Positions 8,804 to 15,897 of a stretch of 64,000 bases of DNA are shown here, one piece after another (position 1 is the first letter of the stretch; each line of letters opens with the position of its first letter). A model generated the notes under the pieces. That model was not told the origin of the DNA. It did no database searches and was given only the letters and a program-made list of their open reading frames with translations. The stretch comes from Rhizobium mesoamericanum STM3625 (GTDB taxonomy: Bacteria; Pseudomonadota; Alphaproteobacteria; Rhizobiales; Rhizobiaceae): NCBI RefSeq assembly GCF_000312665.1, contig NZ_HF536772.1, positions 3,828,886 through 3,892,885 of the forward strand, in the 5' to 3' direction. The translations under genes and the position numbers were made by a program.

Positions 8804-9165
8804 GATCCCTCCAATGTCTCATATCAGCACGGTAGCGTGCCTTACCTGACGCATGGATGCGACAGGCAAAGAGGCATGTAAAGTGTAGTTATTGTGAAAA
8901 TAGGGCCGGGGGCGGCACAGATAGAGAGAAGCGGTGATATAATCGTTTCAAGCGTAAGATCGCACCAAAGAAGGGCTGTGGATAGCGCGAGCGTCGCGCC
9001 TTGCTGCAATTGGAACCCGCCTCGCGCACGATTTTTTGAGGCTGTGCGTTTCGACCATGAACGAATTGTGAAAAGTCTATTCCATCCTACGACCAATCGC
9101 CGCCTTGCAAAGCCGGGCATTATTTGGTCAAGGTGTTTTTCCTATTTGCACTGCGAGAGACTTTT
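8804..9165. other. Intergenic region between pfp and the TerB/J-domain gene
   Basis: 362 bp divergent promoter region. It holds a small inverted repeat (GCACG-GTAG-CGTGC near 8829) and otherwise no open frame, RNA gene or repeat that I can support. Promoters for both neighbours must lie here. Confidence 0.5.
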
Positions 9166-9870
9166 ATGTCCTTCTGGGAAAAACTGCTGAATGCCATTGG
9201 CACCGCGGGCAATGTCCTTTCTGCGGTGGTCGAGGCTATCCGCACAGTCTTCGAAGGTGATCCCGAGACGCGCCGCAAGGTCGCATTCTCGGTCGCGATC
9301 ATTGCGCTCTCGGCGAAGATGGCCAAGGCGGACGGCATTGTCAGCGAGAAGGAGGTGGATGCCTTCCGCGAGATCTTTGAATTCCCGCCCGAGCAGGCAA
9401 AGAATGTCGCTCGTCTCTACAATCTGGCGCGTCAGGATGTCGCCGGTTATGAAGCCTATGCGGAACGCCTTTCGTCCTTGTGCGTAACGTGCGCAGCCAA
9501 TTGCCCGGTGCTGGAAGAGGTGTTGGACGGTCTCTTCCACATCGCCAAGGCCGACGGGCTTATCCATGAAAAGGAATTGGCGTTCCTGCGGCACGTCGGC
9601 GAGATTTTCCATATGAATGAAGAGCATTTCGAACGGATCGCCGCGCGCCATGTTTCGATCGGCCGCGATCCCTACAAGGTGCTCGGCGTTTCGCCCTCCG
9701 ACGACTTCACGACGATCCGTCGCCGTTATCATGGTCTTGTCAGCGAACATCATCCGGATCGGCTGATTTCCCGCGGTGTGCCGGCCGAGTTCCACGCCAT
9801 CGCCAACGAACGCATGGCGGCGCTGAACGAAGCCTATGAGGCGATCGAGAAGGAACGCCGCGCAGCATGA
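9166..9870 (+). CDS. TerB/DjlA-like protein with C-terminal J-domain
   Basis: Two modules are visible. A TerB/DjlA-type helical domain (about residues 40-150) contains the duplicated KMAKADGIVSEKEVDAFR and HIAKADGLIHEKELAFLR acidic patches typical of TerB. A J-domain (about 165-234) starts DPYKVLGVSPSDDF and carries the HPD tripeptide in VSEHHPDRL, which stimulates DnaK ATPase. The usual DjlA N-terminal membrane anchor is weak here. ATG 9166 (MSFWEKLL) was chosen by family N-terminus; a GTG at 9124 is possible. The stop overlaps the amidase start as ATGA, so the two proteins are translationally coupled. Role: probably a DnaK co-chaperone at the envelope; the link to cell-wall turnover is inference from the operon. 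Confidence 0.87.
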   Translation: MSFWEKLLNAIGTAGNVLSAVVEAIRTVFEGDPETRRKVAFSVAIIALSAKMAKADGIVSEKEVDAFREIFEFPPEQAKNVARLYNLARQDVAGYEAYAERLSSLCVTCAANCPVLEEVLDGLFHIAKADGLIHEKELAFLRHVGEIFHMNEEHFERIAARHVSIGRDPYKVLGVSPSDDFTTIRRRYHGLVSEHHPDRLISRGVPAEFHAIANERMAALNEAYEAIEKERRAA

Positions 9871-10631
9871 CCTCGTTTGAGGCCGATTACCGGAAGGCGA
9901 CCGTTCGTCCTTCGCCCAATCATGGCGAACGGGCGGGCGGGCGCAAGCCTGACATGATCCTTCTTCATTACACAGGCATGCCGACACCTGAGGGAGCGCT
10001 GGAGTGGCTCTGTCACAACGAAAGCCAGGTCTCGAGCCATTACTTCGTCGGTGAAGACGGTGAGGTTCTTCAGCTCGTGCCCGAGGAGCGTCGTGCATGG
10101 CACGCAGGCAAAAGTTACTGGCAGGGCGAGGTTGATATCAACTCCTTGTCGATCGGCATCGAAATTGCCAATGCGGGTCATCCGGGCGGGCTGCCGGAGT
10201 ATCCCCAAGAACAAATTCGGTCCGTCATCGAATTGTGTCGTGATTGCGGCCAACGTTGGTCCATTGCCCCCGAAAGAGTGCTCGGACACTCCGATGTTGC
10301 ACCGATTCGGAAAGTGGATCCGGGGGAAAAATTTCCCTGGGAAGAGCTCCACCGAGCCGGTGTGGGGCACTGGGTTGAGCCTGCTCCGATTTCCGGTGGA
10401 AGATTTTTCCAACGCGGCGACCGGGGCCAGCCGGTAGAAGCCCTCCAGTCGATGCTCTCGCTTTATGGTTATGCGACTGAGATCACAGGCGAATTCTCAG
10501 ACAAGATGGCAGGCGAGGTCGAGGCGTTCCAGCGCCATTTTCGGCCCGCCCGAATTGACGGTATTGCAGATTTTTCGACGATCGACACGCTGCACCGTCT
10601 GCTGGCGTCGCTTCCGCGTTACTCCTCATAA
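9867..10631 (+). CDS. N-acetylmuramoyl-L-alanine amidase (AmiD-like, Amidase_2 plus PG_binding)
   Basis: Zinc amidase that cuts between MurNAc and L-Ala. The Amidase_2 domain (about 25-155) has the zinc-ligand context ILLHYTGM, the substrate strand HAGKSYW, IGIEIAN, and the distal ligands in LGHSDVAPIRKVDPG. A PG_binding_1 domain (about 180-250) follows. No signal peptide is visible, so it may act in the cytoplasm on recycled anhydro-muropeptides like AmpD, or be exported another way. It overlaps the upstream J-domain gene by 4 bases, and this pair is conserved in Rhizobiaceae as far as I recall. Confidence 0.9.
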   Translation: MTSFEADYRKATVRPSPNHGERAGGRKPDMILLHYTGMPTPEGALEWLCHNESQVSSHYFVGEDGEVLQLVPEERRAWHAGKSYWQGEVDINSLSIGIEIANAGHPGGLPEYPQEQIRSVIELCRDCGQRWSIAPERVLGHSDVAPIRKVDPGEKFPWEELHRAGVGHWVEPAPISGGRFFQRGDRGQPVEALQSMLSLYGYATEITGEFSDKMAGEVEAFQRHFRPARIDGIADFSTIDTLHRLLASLPRYSS

Positions 10632-10800
10632 GTCGTATTTTTAAAGTGCCGCTCGCTCCGTCGATTTCAGGAGTCTGCTGCGCCGCCACATCATTTCCCT
10701 ATTATCTCCTCATTGCGATGGTCTAACGCCAACCGTCGAACGGCGCCGCTTGATTTGTTTGGGGTTTCGAGCGGTCGTCAATTGCAACAAAAAGAATTGC

Positions 10801-10829
10801 TGCAGAATATCTAATATAGATCTTCTGCA
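10801..10829. promoter_or_regulatory. 29-bp near-perfect palindrome upstream of the small SLT gene
   Basis: TGCAGAA-T-ATCTA is mirrored by TAGAT-C-TTCTGCA around a central ATA. 12 of 13 arm positions pair. It is AT-rich in a GC-rich genome and ends 62 bp before the ATG at 10892. A second, weaker inverted repeat, TTCCGGA (10833-10839) and TCCGGAA (10857-10863), lies between it and the gene. Both could be operators. The long palindrome lacks a T tract, so a terminator for the amidase is less likely. Confidence 0.5.
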
Positions 10830-10891
10830 TAATTCCGGATTGTTATTTCAACACGGTCCGGAAATTCTTTGGGTCGGAGTAATTAGACTGA

Positions 10892-11407
10892 ATGAATAAG
10901 GTTGTTTCTGCTGCGGTGTGCGCGAGTGCACTGTTGATGGGCATGAATTGCGCCGTCGCGGGCGAATGGGGTGCAAGATCTCAGATAGTTCCTTTGAAGA
11001 CTGTCGACCGGACTAGCGGCTATGCGATGCCGGATTTCTCGACCAACATCTATTCCGCTCTTATCGTGAAATATGCAAACGAGTACCACGTTCCCGTTGA
11101 GCTTGCGAACGCAGTGGTGCGCGTCGAGAGCAATTTCAATCCGAACGCACGTGGCAGCGCGGGTGAAATTGGCCTTATGCAGATCAAGCCGGCCACAGCA
11201 CGGATGATGGGCTACTCGGGGACTGCCAAGGGGCTGTTCGATCCCGAGACAAACATCAAGTTTGGCATGAAATACCTGGCCGCAGCGCATCAGCTCGGCG
11301 GCGGCGAAACGTGCGGTACGATCCTGAAATACAATGCCGGTCACGGTGCAACCCGCATGAACCCGGTGTCCAAGGCTTACTGTGGCAAGGTCCTGGCGAT
11401 GCTCTGA
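10892..11407 (+). CDS. Small secreted SLT-domain lytic transglycosylase
   Basis: 171 residues with a signal peptide (about 1-23, ending CAVAG). A single SLT domain (about 55-150) has the catalytic Glu in AVVRVESNFNP and the motif GEIGLMQIKPATARMMGY. GLFDPETNIKFGMKYLA and the ILKYNAGHG element complete the fold. Predicted periplasmic or extracellular peptidoglycan cleavage. Upstream DNA carries a 29-bp palindrome and a second inverted repeat, which suggests specific regulation. ATG 10892 has GGAG at a rather long 12-base spacing. Small SLT proteins also serve as gap-makers for secretion systems, but none is encoded nearby. Confidence 0.88.
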   Translation: MNKVVSAAVCASALLMGMNCAVAGEWGARSQIVPLKTVDRTSGYAMPDFSTNIYSALIVKYANEYHVPVELANAVVRVESNFNPNARGSAGEIGLMQIKPATARMMGYSGTAKGLFDPETNIKFGMKYLAAAHQLGGGETCGTILKYNAGHGATRMNPVSKAYCGKVLAML

Positions 11408-11508
11408 TCACCAGAAAGTGCTTGTCCAGGGTTCGTTTTGACCTGACGCTTAACAATATGATTCAGCGTGGCGCCTGTGTTATCCGGCCTCAGACCATGA
11501 GGTGACAT

Positions 11509-12696
11509 ATGGCAGTTGATTTCAAAGTGATTGTCGTCGGACGCGGAATGATGGGCTCGGCTGCTGCCCGCCATCTTTCCGGAATGATCGAAGGAACTGC
11601 ACTTATCGGCCCTGGCGAGCCGGCCGAGCGCAAGCGTCACCACGGCGTTTTTGCAAGTCATTACGACGAGGCCCGCATCACGCGGTCCTTCGACGACAAT
11701 ATGGTCTGGGCGACATTGGCGGCACGCTCGCTCGACCGCTACCGGCAAATCGAAGCCAAAAGTGGCGTTTCCTTTTTCTCGGAGGCGGGTTGTCTGTTTG
11801 CCGGACCGCCCGCCCGACCGGGCGAGGGGTATCTCGGGCGGGCATTGCAGGTAAGCGAAACGCTCGGGCTCGACGTTGAGACGCTTGCGCCTGTGGCGTT
11901 GCGCGAGCGCTTCCCGCAGTTCTCCTTCAATTGCTCGTTTAGCGGCTATTTCGAAGCGCGGCGTGCGGGCCACATCAATCCGCGTGCTTTGGTTCGGGCG
12001 CAAACCAAACTTGCCGAGCAGGCAGGCGTGACGGCTATCGATGCGACGGTTACCTCTGTTTGCGACCGAGGCGCATTCGTCGAGGTCCGTGCTGGTGGCA
12101 AGACCTATAGCGCGGCGCGTGTGCTCGTCGCCGCCGGCGGCTTCAGCAATTTCAACGACCTCCTGCCTGCTCCGATCGATATCAGAGTTGCTGCCCGCAC
12201 CGTCGCCTTCTTTGAGCTTGGCGAGCGGGAGACGACGATTTTCTCCGAAATGCCTTCAACGATTGTCTTCGGTGATCGCGACGAGGACCACGTCTACATC
12301 CTGCCACCGGTTCGATATCCCGATGGACGCACCTACCTGAAGCTTGGCGGGGATCTCGAAGCACGGTCATTCGAGACGCTTGAGGATATCGGAGCGTGGT
12401 TTCGCTCAAACGGCGATCCGCTCGAGCGCGACAATCTTGTATCCACCGCGCTCAAACTGATGCCGGCACTCGCCGGTTGTCCGACGACGTCTGCCCCGTG
12501 CGTGTCAACCTTCACGACGACAGCATATCCCTATGTTGGCTATACGGATTCACCGCGCATTGCGGTCCTCGCGGGCGGCAATTTCGTTGCAGCGAAATCG
12601 TCGGATGAACTCGGCCGTCTGGGGGCTGTCATCATGACCAGGGGCTGGCTCGGGGCAGAGGACTTCGGCCGGGAGCTGACGCCGGTTTTCCGCTAG
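11509..12696 (+). CDS. FAD-dependent amine/sarcosine oxidase-like protein (DAO family)
   Basis: 395 residues with an N-terminal Rossmann FAD motif VIVVGRGMMGSAAARHLSG. The middle region holds EAGCLFAG and GHINPRALV, and the C-terminal FAD contact is VAAGGFSNFN. Organisation matches the monomeric sarcosine oxidase / N-methyltryptophan oxidase branch of the DAO family, which oxidises secondary amines and releases peroxide. The typical covalent-flavin cysteine near the C-terminus cannot be assigned with confidence. No partner genes for amine catabolism flank it, so the substrate is open. It stands alone between an SLT gene and rnpB. Confidence 0.8.
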   Translation: MAVDFKVIVVGRGMMGSAAARHLSGMIEGTALIGPGEPAERKRHHGVFASHYDEARITRSFDDNMVWATLAARSLDRYRQIEAKSGVSFFSEAGCLFAGPPARPGEGYLGRALQVSETLGLDVETLAPVALRERFPQFSFNCSFSGYFEARRAGHINPRALVRAQTKLAEQAGVTAIDATVTSVCDRGAFVEVRAGGKTYSAARVLVAAGGFSNFNDLLPAPIDIRVAARTVAFFELGERETTIFSEMPSTIVFGDRDEDHVYILPPVRYPDGRTYLKLGGDLEARSFETLEDIGAWFRSNGDPLERDNLVSTALKLMPALAGCPTTSAPCVSTFTTTAYPYVGYTDSPRIAVLAGGNFVAAKSSDELGRLGAVIMTRGWLGAEDFGRELTPVFR

Positions 12697-12789
12697 GCGA
12701 TCGCGTTTGACAGGGGGCGCCTGGTCTGAGCTTGCAGTCGCAGGGGTCGGCAACATTTCAGTGGAATTCACCCCCAGTCTCCGCTAAGG

Positions 12790-13195
12790 GAGCCGTGCCA
12801 GTTGGCCGGGCAGCCGCGCATTACCAATGCCGAAAGGCGGTAGGGTGAGGAAAGTCCGGGCTCCACGGAAACACGGTGCCGGATAACGTCCGGCGAGGGC
12901 GACCTCAGGGAAAGTGCCACAGAAAGCAAACCGCCTGCCTCGGCAGGTAAGGGTGAAAGGGTGGGGTAAGAGCCCACCGCATCTCCGGTAACGGCGATGG
13001 CAAGGTAAACCCCACCGGGAGCAAGACCGAATAGGGATGACGTGGTAGGCGCGAGCCTTCCGGCCGGTTTCCAGGTCAGTCATCCGGGTGGGTTGCGTGA
13101 GGCAGCGTGCAAACGTTGTCCCAGAGGAATGGCTGCCACGTTCCGGCTTCGGCCGGGGCCATACAGAACCCGGCTTACAGGCCAACTGGCGAACA
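12790..13195 (+). ncRNA. rnpB: RNase P RNA (bacterial type A)
   Basis: The conserved core is plain: GAGGAAAGTCCGGGCTCC near 12846 (P4 region and CR-I), ACAGAAAGCAAACCGCC near 12919, GGTAAGGGTGAAAGGGTG, and the closing CR-V segment ATACAGAACCCGGCTTACAG near 13161. Helix P1 is formed by GCCAGTTGGCC (12797-12807) and GGCCAACTGGC (13180-13190), which are perfectly complementary and fix both ends within a few bases. About 400 nt, normal for alphaproteobacteria. A weak hairpin (13190-13216) follows and may end the transcript. Confidence 0.95.
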
Positions 13196-13234
13196 ACCTT
13201 TTCAGAGAGGTGTTCTTGGTGATGTGGTCGATTG

Positions 13235-13429
13235 TCAGTGGGCGGTCGGCGCCTTTGCCAGGCACTCGTCGCAGGTGGTGCTACTGCGCGCAAGAATGGA
13301 CCAGCGCTTGAAGATCTTGCCGCAGGAATCGCATTTGATGTCGGTCGTCATGCCAGACTGCGACAGCGGAATACGCTTTTCCGGCTCGAAGCGTCCGTAA
13401 AGAAGTCCCTTTAATGTGAAGTTTGTCAT
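13235..13429 (-). CDS. Small zinc-ribbon hypothetical protein
   Basis: 64 residues with two CxxC knuckles, IKCDSCGK and TTCDECLA, 16 residues apart, which suggests a structural zinc site. Similar short zinc-ribbon proteins act as nucleic-acid or ribosome accessory factors, but no function can be assigned. GGTGGAG stands 7 bases before ATG 13429, supporting translation. It is convergent with rnpB and divergent from mraZ. Confidence 0.65.
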   Translation of the reverse strand: MTNFTLKGLLYGRFEPEKRIPLSQSGMTTDIKCDSCGKIFKRWSILARSSTTCDECLAKAPTAH

Positions 13430-13731
13430 AGCACTACTCCACCGTTACTTATTTAGAGTTCAGTAATATGCTGCAGCGACTAACTGATTCAATTCTCCCA
13501 GTCCTTATTATTTTGCAGGTGGCAATATCCGAATAGCTTGGTCGCTTACGTCAAAGGAGATAGCGGCCGATACCTGTTGCTGCAGGCGCCTTCAACGGGC
13601 GCCTGCCACTCTTGAAGAGCAAGCCTTAAGCCTTTGTTGCAGATCTCATATTTCGCCCTGTCTGTTCGAGCCATTCGCCCTTTGCGGGGACATGCTGGAA
13701 AGGCCGGCGCGCAGCCTTGGCAAGTGTGTTC

Positions 13732-13746
13732 CTAACCCTTTGTTAA
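13732..13746 (+). promoter_or_regulatory. CtrA-like binding site in the mraZ promoter region
   Basis: CTAA-CCCTTTG-TTAA matches the CtrA consensus TTAA-N7-TTAA at 7 of 8 positions with exact spacing. It lies about 50 bp before the CCCA boxes. CtrA controls division genes in alphaproteobacteria; use of this site is inference. Confidence 0.35.
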
Positions 13747-13798
13747 ACTTAACAGCTTATAAATTTTTGATACTGCGCTCATCGTGAGACGGGCGTTT

Positions 13799-13832
13799 CC
13801 CATTGACGCCCATATGGTCCCATGTTATCCCA
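13799..13832 (-). promoter_or_regulatory. MraZ operator: four direct repeats at 10-bp spacing
   Basis: CCCA occurs at 13799, 13809, 13819 and 13829, exactly one helical turn apart; on the minus strand these are ATGGGA, ATGGGA, ATGGGC and ATGGGA. The known MraZ target is TGGGN repeated with 5-bp spacers (10-bp period) in the leader upstream of mraZ, which this matches, with four copies. The array ends 177 bp before the mraZ ATG. It should allow MraZ to repress its own dcw operon. The repeats point opposite to mraZ. Confidence 0.75.
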
Positions 13833-14008
13833 TTTATGCACTGCGCAAGGGCAAGTTTGTGCCCACCAATCGCAAAGCCAAGGTGTCTTCCATTCCGGAG
13901 GCGCCGGATGGAAGATTGTCCATTCGGCTCGCGAAGCTGTGCCTGAATGTCGAGGTTCCGGGCTTGTGAGTGCGGTCCGGGCTCTTTCGGGAACGGATGT
14001 TTCGTGTC

Positions 14009-14446
14009 ATGAGCCGCTTCCTTTCAAATGCGACCAACAGAATCGATTCCAAGGGCAGGGTTTCCGTGCCGGCGGCGTTTCGGTCCGTGCTGGCGCAGCG
14101 CAATGTTCAGGAGCTCTATTGCTTCCAGGACTTTGTGTTTCCGGCGATCAGTGTCGGCGGCCCGGATCTCTTGGAGAGATTCGAGCGCCAGATATCTGCG
14201 GAAGATCCATTTTCGCCGGATGCGAACGAGATGTCGCTTCTCATTCACGGGGGCGGTATCTTCATGAAGCTCGATCAGGAAGGTCGGCTGATGGTCACGG
14301 ATTTTATCCGCGACTTCACCGGTATCTCGGACGAGGTGACCTTCGTCGGTCGGGCGGATCATTTTCAGCTGTGGCAGCCGCAGGCCTTTCAGGCTGCCCA
14401 GATGCAGGCACGAGGAGGGCGCCGGCTGGCGGGCGGGCGTTCCTGA
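14009..14446 (+). CDS. mraZ: MraZ, transcriptional regulator of the dcw operon
   Basis: AbrB-like double-domain DNA-binding protein that forms rings and represses its own operon. The first swapped-hairpin domain is SRFLSNATNRIDSKGRVSVP (residues 2-21) and the second half is KLDQEGRLMVTDFIRDF. Both halves carry the D(x)KGR / D(x)EGR pattern of the family. ATG 14009 gives the usual N-terminus and 145 residues; ATG 13997 is also possible and has GGGAACGG just before it. First gene of the dcw cluster, 17 bp before rsmH. Four MraZ boxes lie upstream. Confidence 0.93.
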   Translation: MSRFLSNATNRIDSKGRVSVPAAFRSVLAQRNVQELYCFQDFVFPAISVGGPDLLERFERQISAEDPFSPDANEMSLLIHGGGIFMKLDQEGRLMVTDFIRDFTGISDEVTFVGRADHFQLWQPQAFQAAQMQARGGRRLAGGRS

Positions 14447-14463
14447 AAGTACGAGGGAGCGGA

Positions 14464-15489
14464 ATGACGGCGAATCCTGGCGGAGATTCAATTGATGCCG
14501 GTGGCGGACCGGTTCGCCACATTCCGGTTCTTCTTAACGAGGTTCTGATTGCGCTCGAGCCATCGCCGGGCAAAATCATTCTCGATGGCACCTTCGGTGC
14601 GGGCGGCTACACCTCTGCCATTCTCGGTGCGGGTGCCAATGTGATCGCCTTGGATCGCGATCCGACCGCTATCGAAGCCGGACAGGCTCTTGTCGCGCAG
14701 AGCCAGGGTCGTTTGAAGCTCGTTCATTCGCAGTTTTCTGAATTGGCCGAGGCTGCTCCGTCCGGCGGACTGGATGGGGTTGTGCTCGATATCGGCGTGT
14801 CCTCAATGCAGATCGATGAGGCAGAGCGCGGCTTCTCGTTCCAGAAGAATGGCCCTCTGGATATGCGTATGTCGGCTACAGGCGTGTCTGCGGCAGATGT
14901 GGTCAATCGCGCCAAGGTCGCAGACCTGATCCGCATCTTTCATTTTCTCGGAGAGGAAAGTCAGTCACCGCGCATTGCGCATGCGATCGAAAAACGGCGC
15001 GCTGAAAAGCCGTTTCAGACCACGCGCGATCTGGCCGGCCTGATTGAGCTCGTCACGCCGCGAAAGATGAGGGACAAGATCCATCCGGCGACGCGCGTCT
15101 TCCAGGCGCTTCGGATATTCGTCAACGATGAGCTGGGCGAACTGGCGCAGGCGTTGTTTGCGGCCGAGCGCGTCCTGAAGCCCGGCGGACGTCTTGTTGT
15201 CGTTACCTTCCATTCGCTCGAAGACCGGATCGTCAAGACGTTCTTCTCAGATCGCGCCGGCAAGGCTTCGGGCTCTCGTCATCTGCCCGTCGCGCACGAA
15301 CGTGCTGCGACGTTTGAGCGGATCGGGAAGCCGATAGTTGCTGCGAGCGAAGCGGAGGCGCAAGCAAACCCGAGGGCGCGATCTGCCAAGCTGCGGGCAG
15401 GGCTGCGCACGACAGCGCCTGCCGAAGCGGCAGATATTTCCATCTTCGGATTGCCGAATCTGGCGAGTCTCGGAAAGCTCGGAGCGTGA
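14464..15489 (+). CDS. rsmH: RsmH, 16S rRNA (cytosine1402-N4)-methyltransferase
   Basis: Methylates C1402 in the ribosomal P site. 341 residues. The family start RHIPVLLNEV is at about 19, the SAM motif DGTFGAGGYTSAIL at about 41, and GVVLDIGVSSMQID, ERGFSF and GPLDMRMS follow. VVVTFHSLEDRIVK marks the catalytic end. ATG 14464 has GAGGGAGCGGA before it; a long frame open back to 13822 is only an unstopped extension across mraZ. One base separates its stop from ftsL. Confidence 0.95.
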   Translation: MTANPGGDSIDAGGGPVRHIPVLLNEVLIALEPSPGKIILDGTFGAGGYTSAILGAGANVIALDRDPTAIEAGQALVAQSQGRLKLVHSQFSELAEAAPSGGLDGVVLDIGVSSMQIDEAERGFSFQKNGPLDMRMSATGVSAADVVNRAKVADLIRIFHFLGEESQSPRIAHAIEKRRAEKPFQTTRDLAGLIELVTPRKMRDKIHPATRVFQALRIFVNDELGELAQALFAAERVLKPGGRLVVVTFHSLEDRIVKTFFSDRAGKASGSRHLPVAHERAATFERIGKPIVAASEAEAQANPRARSAKLRAGLRTTAPAEAADISIFGLPNLASLGKLGA

Positions 15490-15490
15490 A

Positions 15491-15895
15491 ATGCTGAGAA
15501 CCTTGGACCTCATCCTCGTCGGTGTCATGACAGCGGCTGCGGCTGTCACCTACACGATCAAGCACCATGCCGAGCTCAAGCTCGAGGAAGTTCATCGCCT
15601 CGAAGCGGAGATCAAGCTTGAAAAGGATACCATCGATCTGTTGAAGGCGGATTGGGCGCTGCTGTCCCAACCGAACAGACTTGAGCGGCTGGTCAACAAT
15701 TACAATGACGAGCTTCAGTTGCAGCCAACGGCGTCAACCTCGCTCGTCCATGCCAAGGAACTGCCGATGTTGAAGTCGCAGGTCCCTGTTCCTGACGTTA
15801 CCGAAGCGAAAGCCGGTTCTGGAAAGGCGAAGCCGAAGGCAGTCGCGCCGCAGACCGAAGAAGAAGACATGATGGCAACCGGATCGGTGGAGTAG
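15491..15895 (+). CDS. ftsL: FtsL, divisome bitopic membrane protein
   Basis: 134 residues. One N-terminal membrane segment (LDLILVGVMTAAAAVTYTI, about 5-23) is followed by a short coiled coil rich in Leu/Glu (ELKLEEVHRLEAEIKLEK, about 28-45). LKADWALLSQPNRLERL is the conserved FtsL signature. The charged tail (about 95-134) is longer than in enteric FtsL. It forms the FtsQ-FtsL-FtsB complex that activates FtsW/FtsI; no ftsB is in this window. Position between rsmH and ftsI supports the call. Confidence 0.9.
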   Translation: MLRTLDLILVGVMTAAAAVTYTIKHHAELKLEEVHRLEAEIKLEKDTIDLLKADWALLSQPNRLERLVNNYNDELQLQPTASTSLVHAKELPMLKSQVPVPDVTEAKAGSGKAKPKAVAPQTEEEDMMATGSVE

Positions 15896-15897
15896 AG

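Larger units (their letters stand above)
13430..14008. other. Long intergenic region between the zinc-ribbon gene and mraZ
   Basis: 579 bp. It holds a perfect GC-rich hairpin GCAGGCGCC-TTCAACG-GGCGCCTGC (13582-13606) without a T tract, a CtrA-like site (13732-13746), and four 10-bp-spaced CCCA boxes (13799-13832). Short open frames here, such as 13784-13969, lie over the boxes and have no good ribosome-binding site. The 13450-13650 part is unexplained; a small RNA ending at the hairpin is conceivable. Confidence 0.55.

Noticed and set aside
13784..13969. 61-codon frame over the MraZ boxes
   Set aside because: No ribosome-binding site or family likeness; the 10-bp repeats explain the sequence better.
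13822..14463. N-terminal extension of rsmH through mraZ
   Set aside because: Crosses mraZ in another frame; rsmH has a good start at 14464 with a ribosome-binding site.
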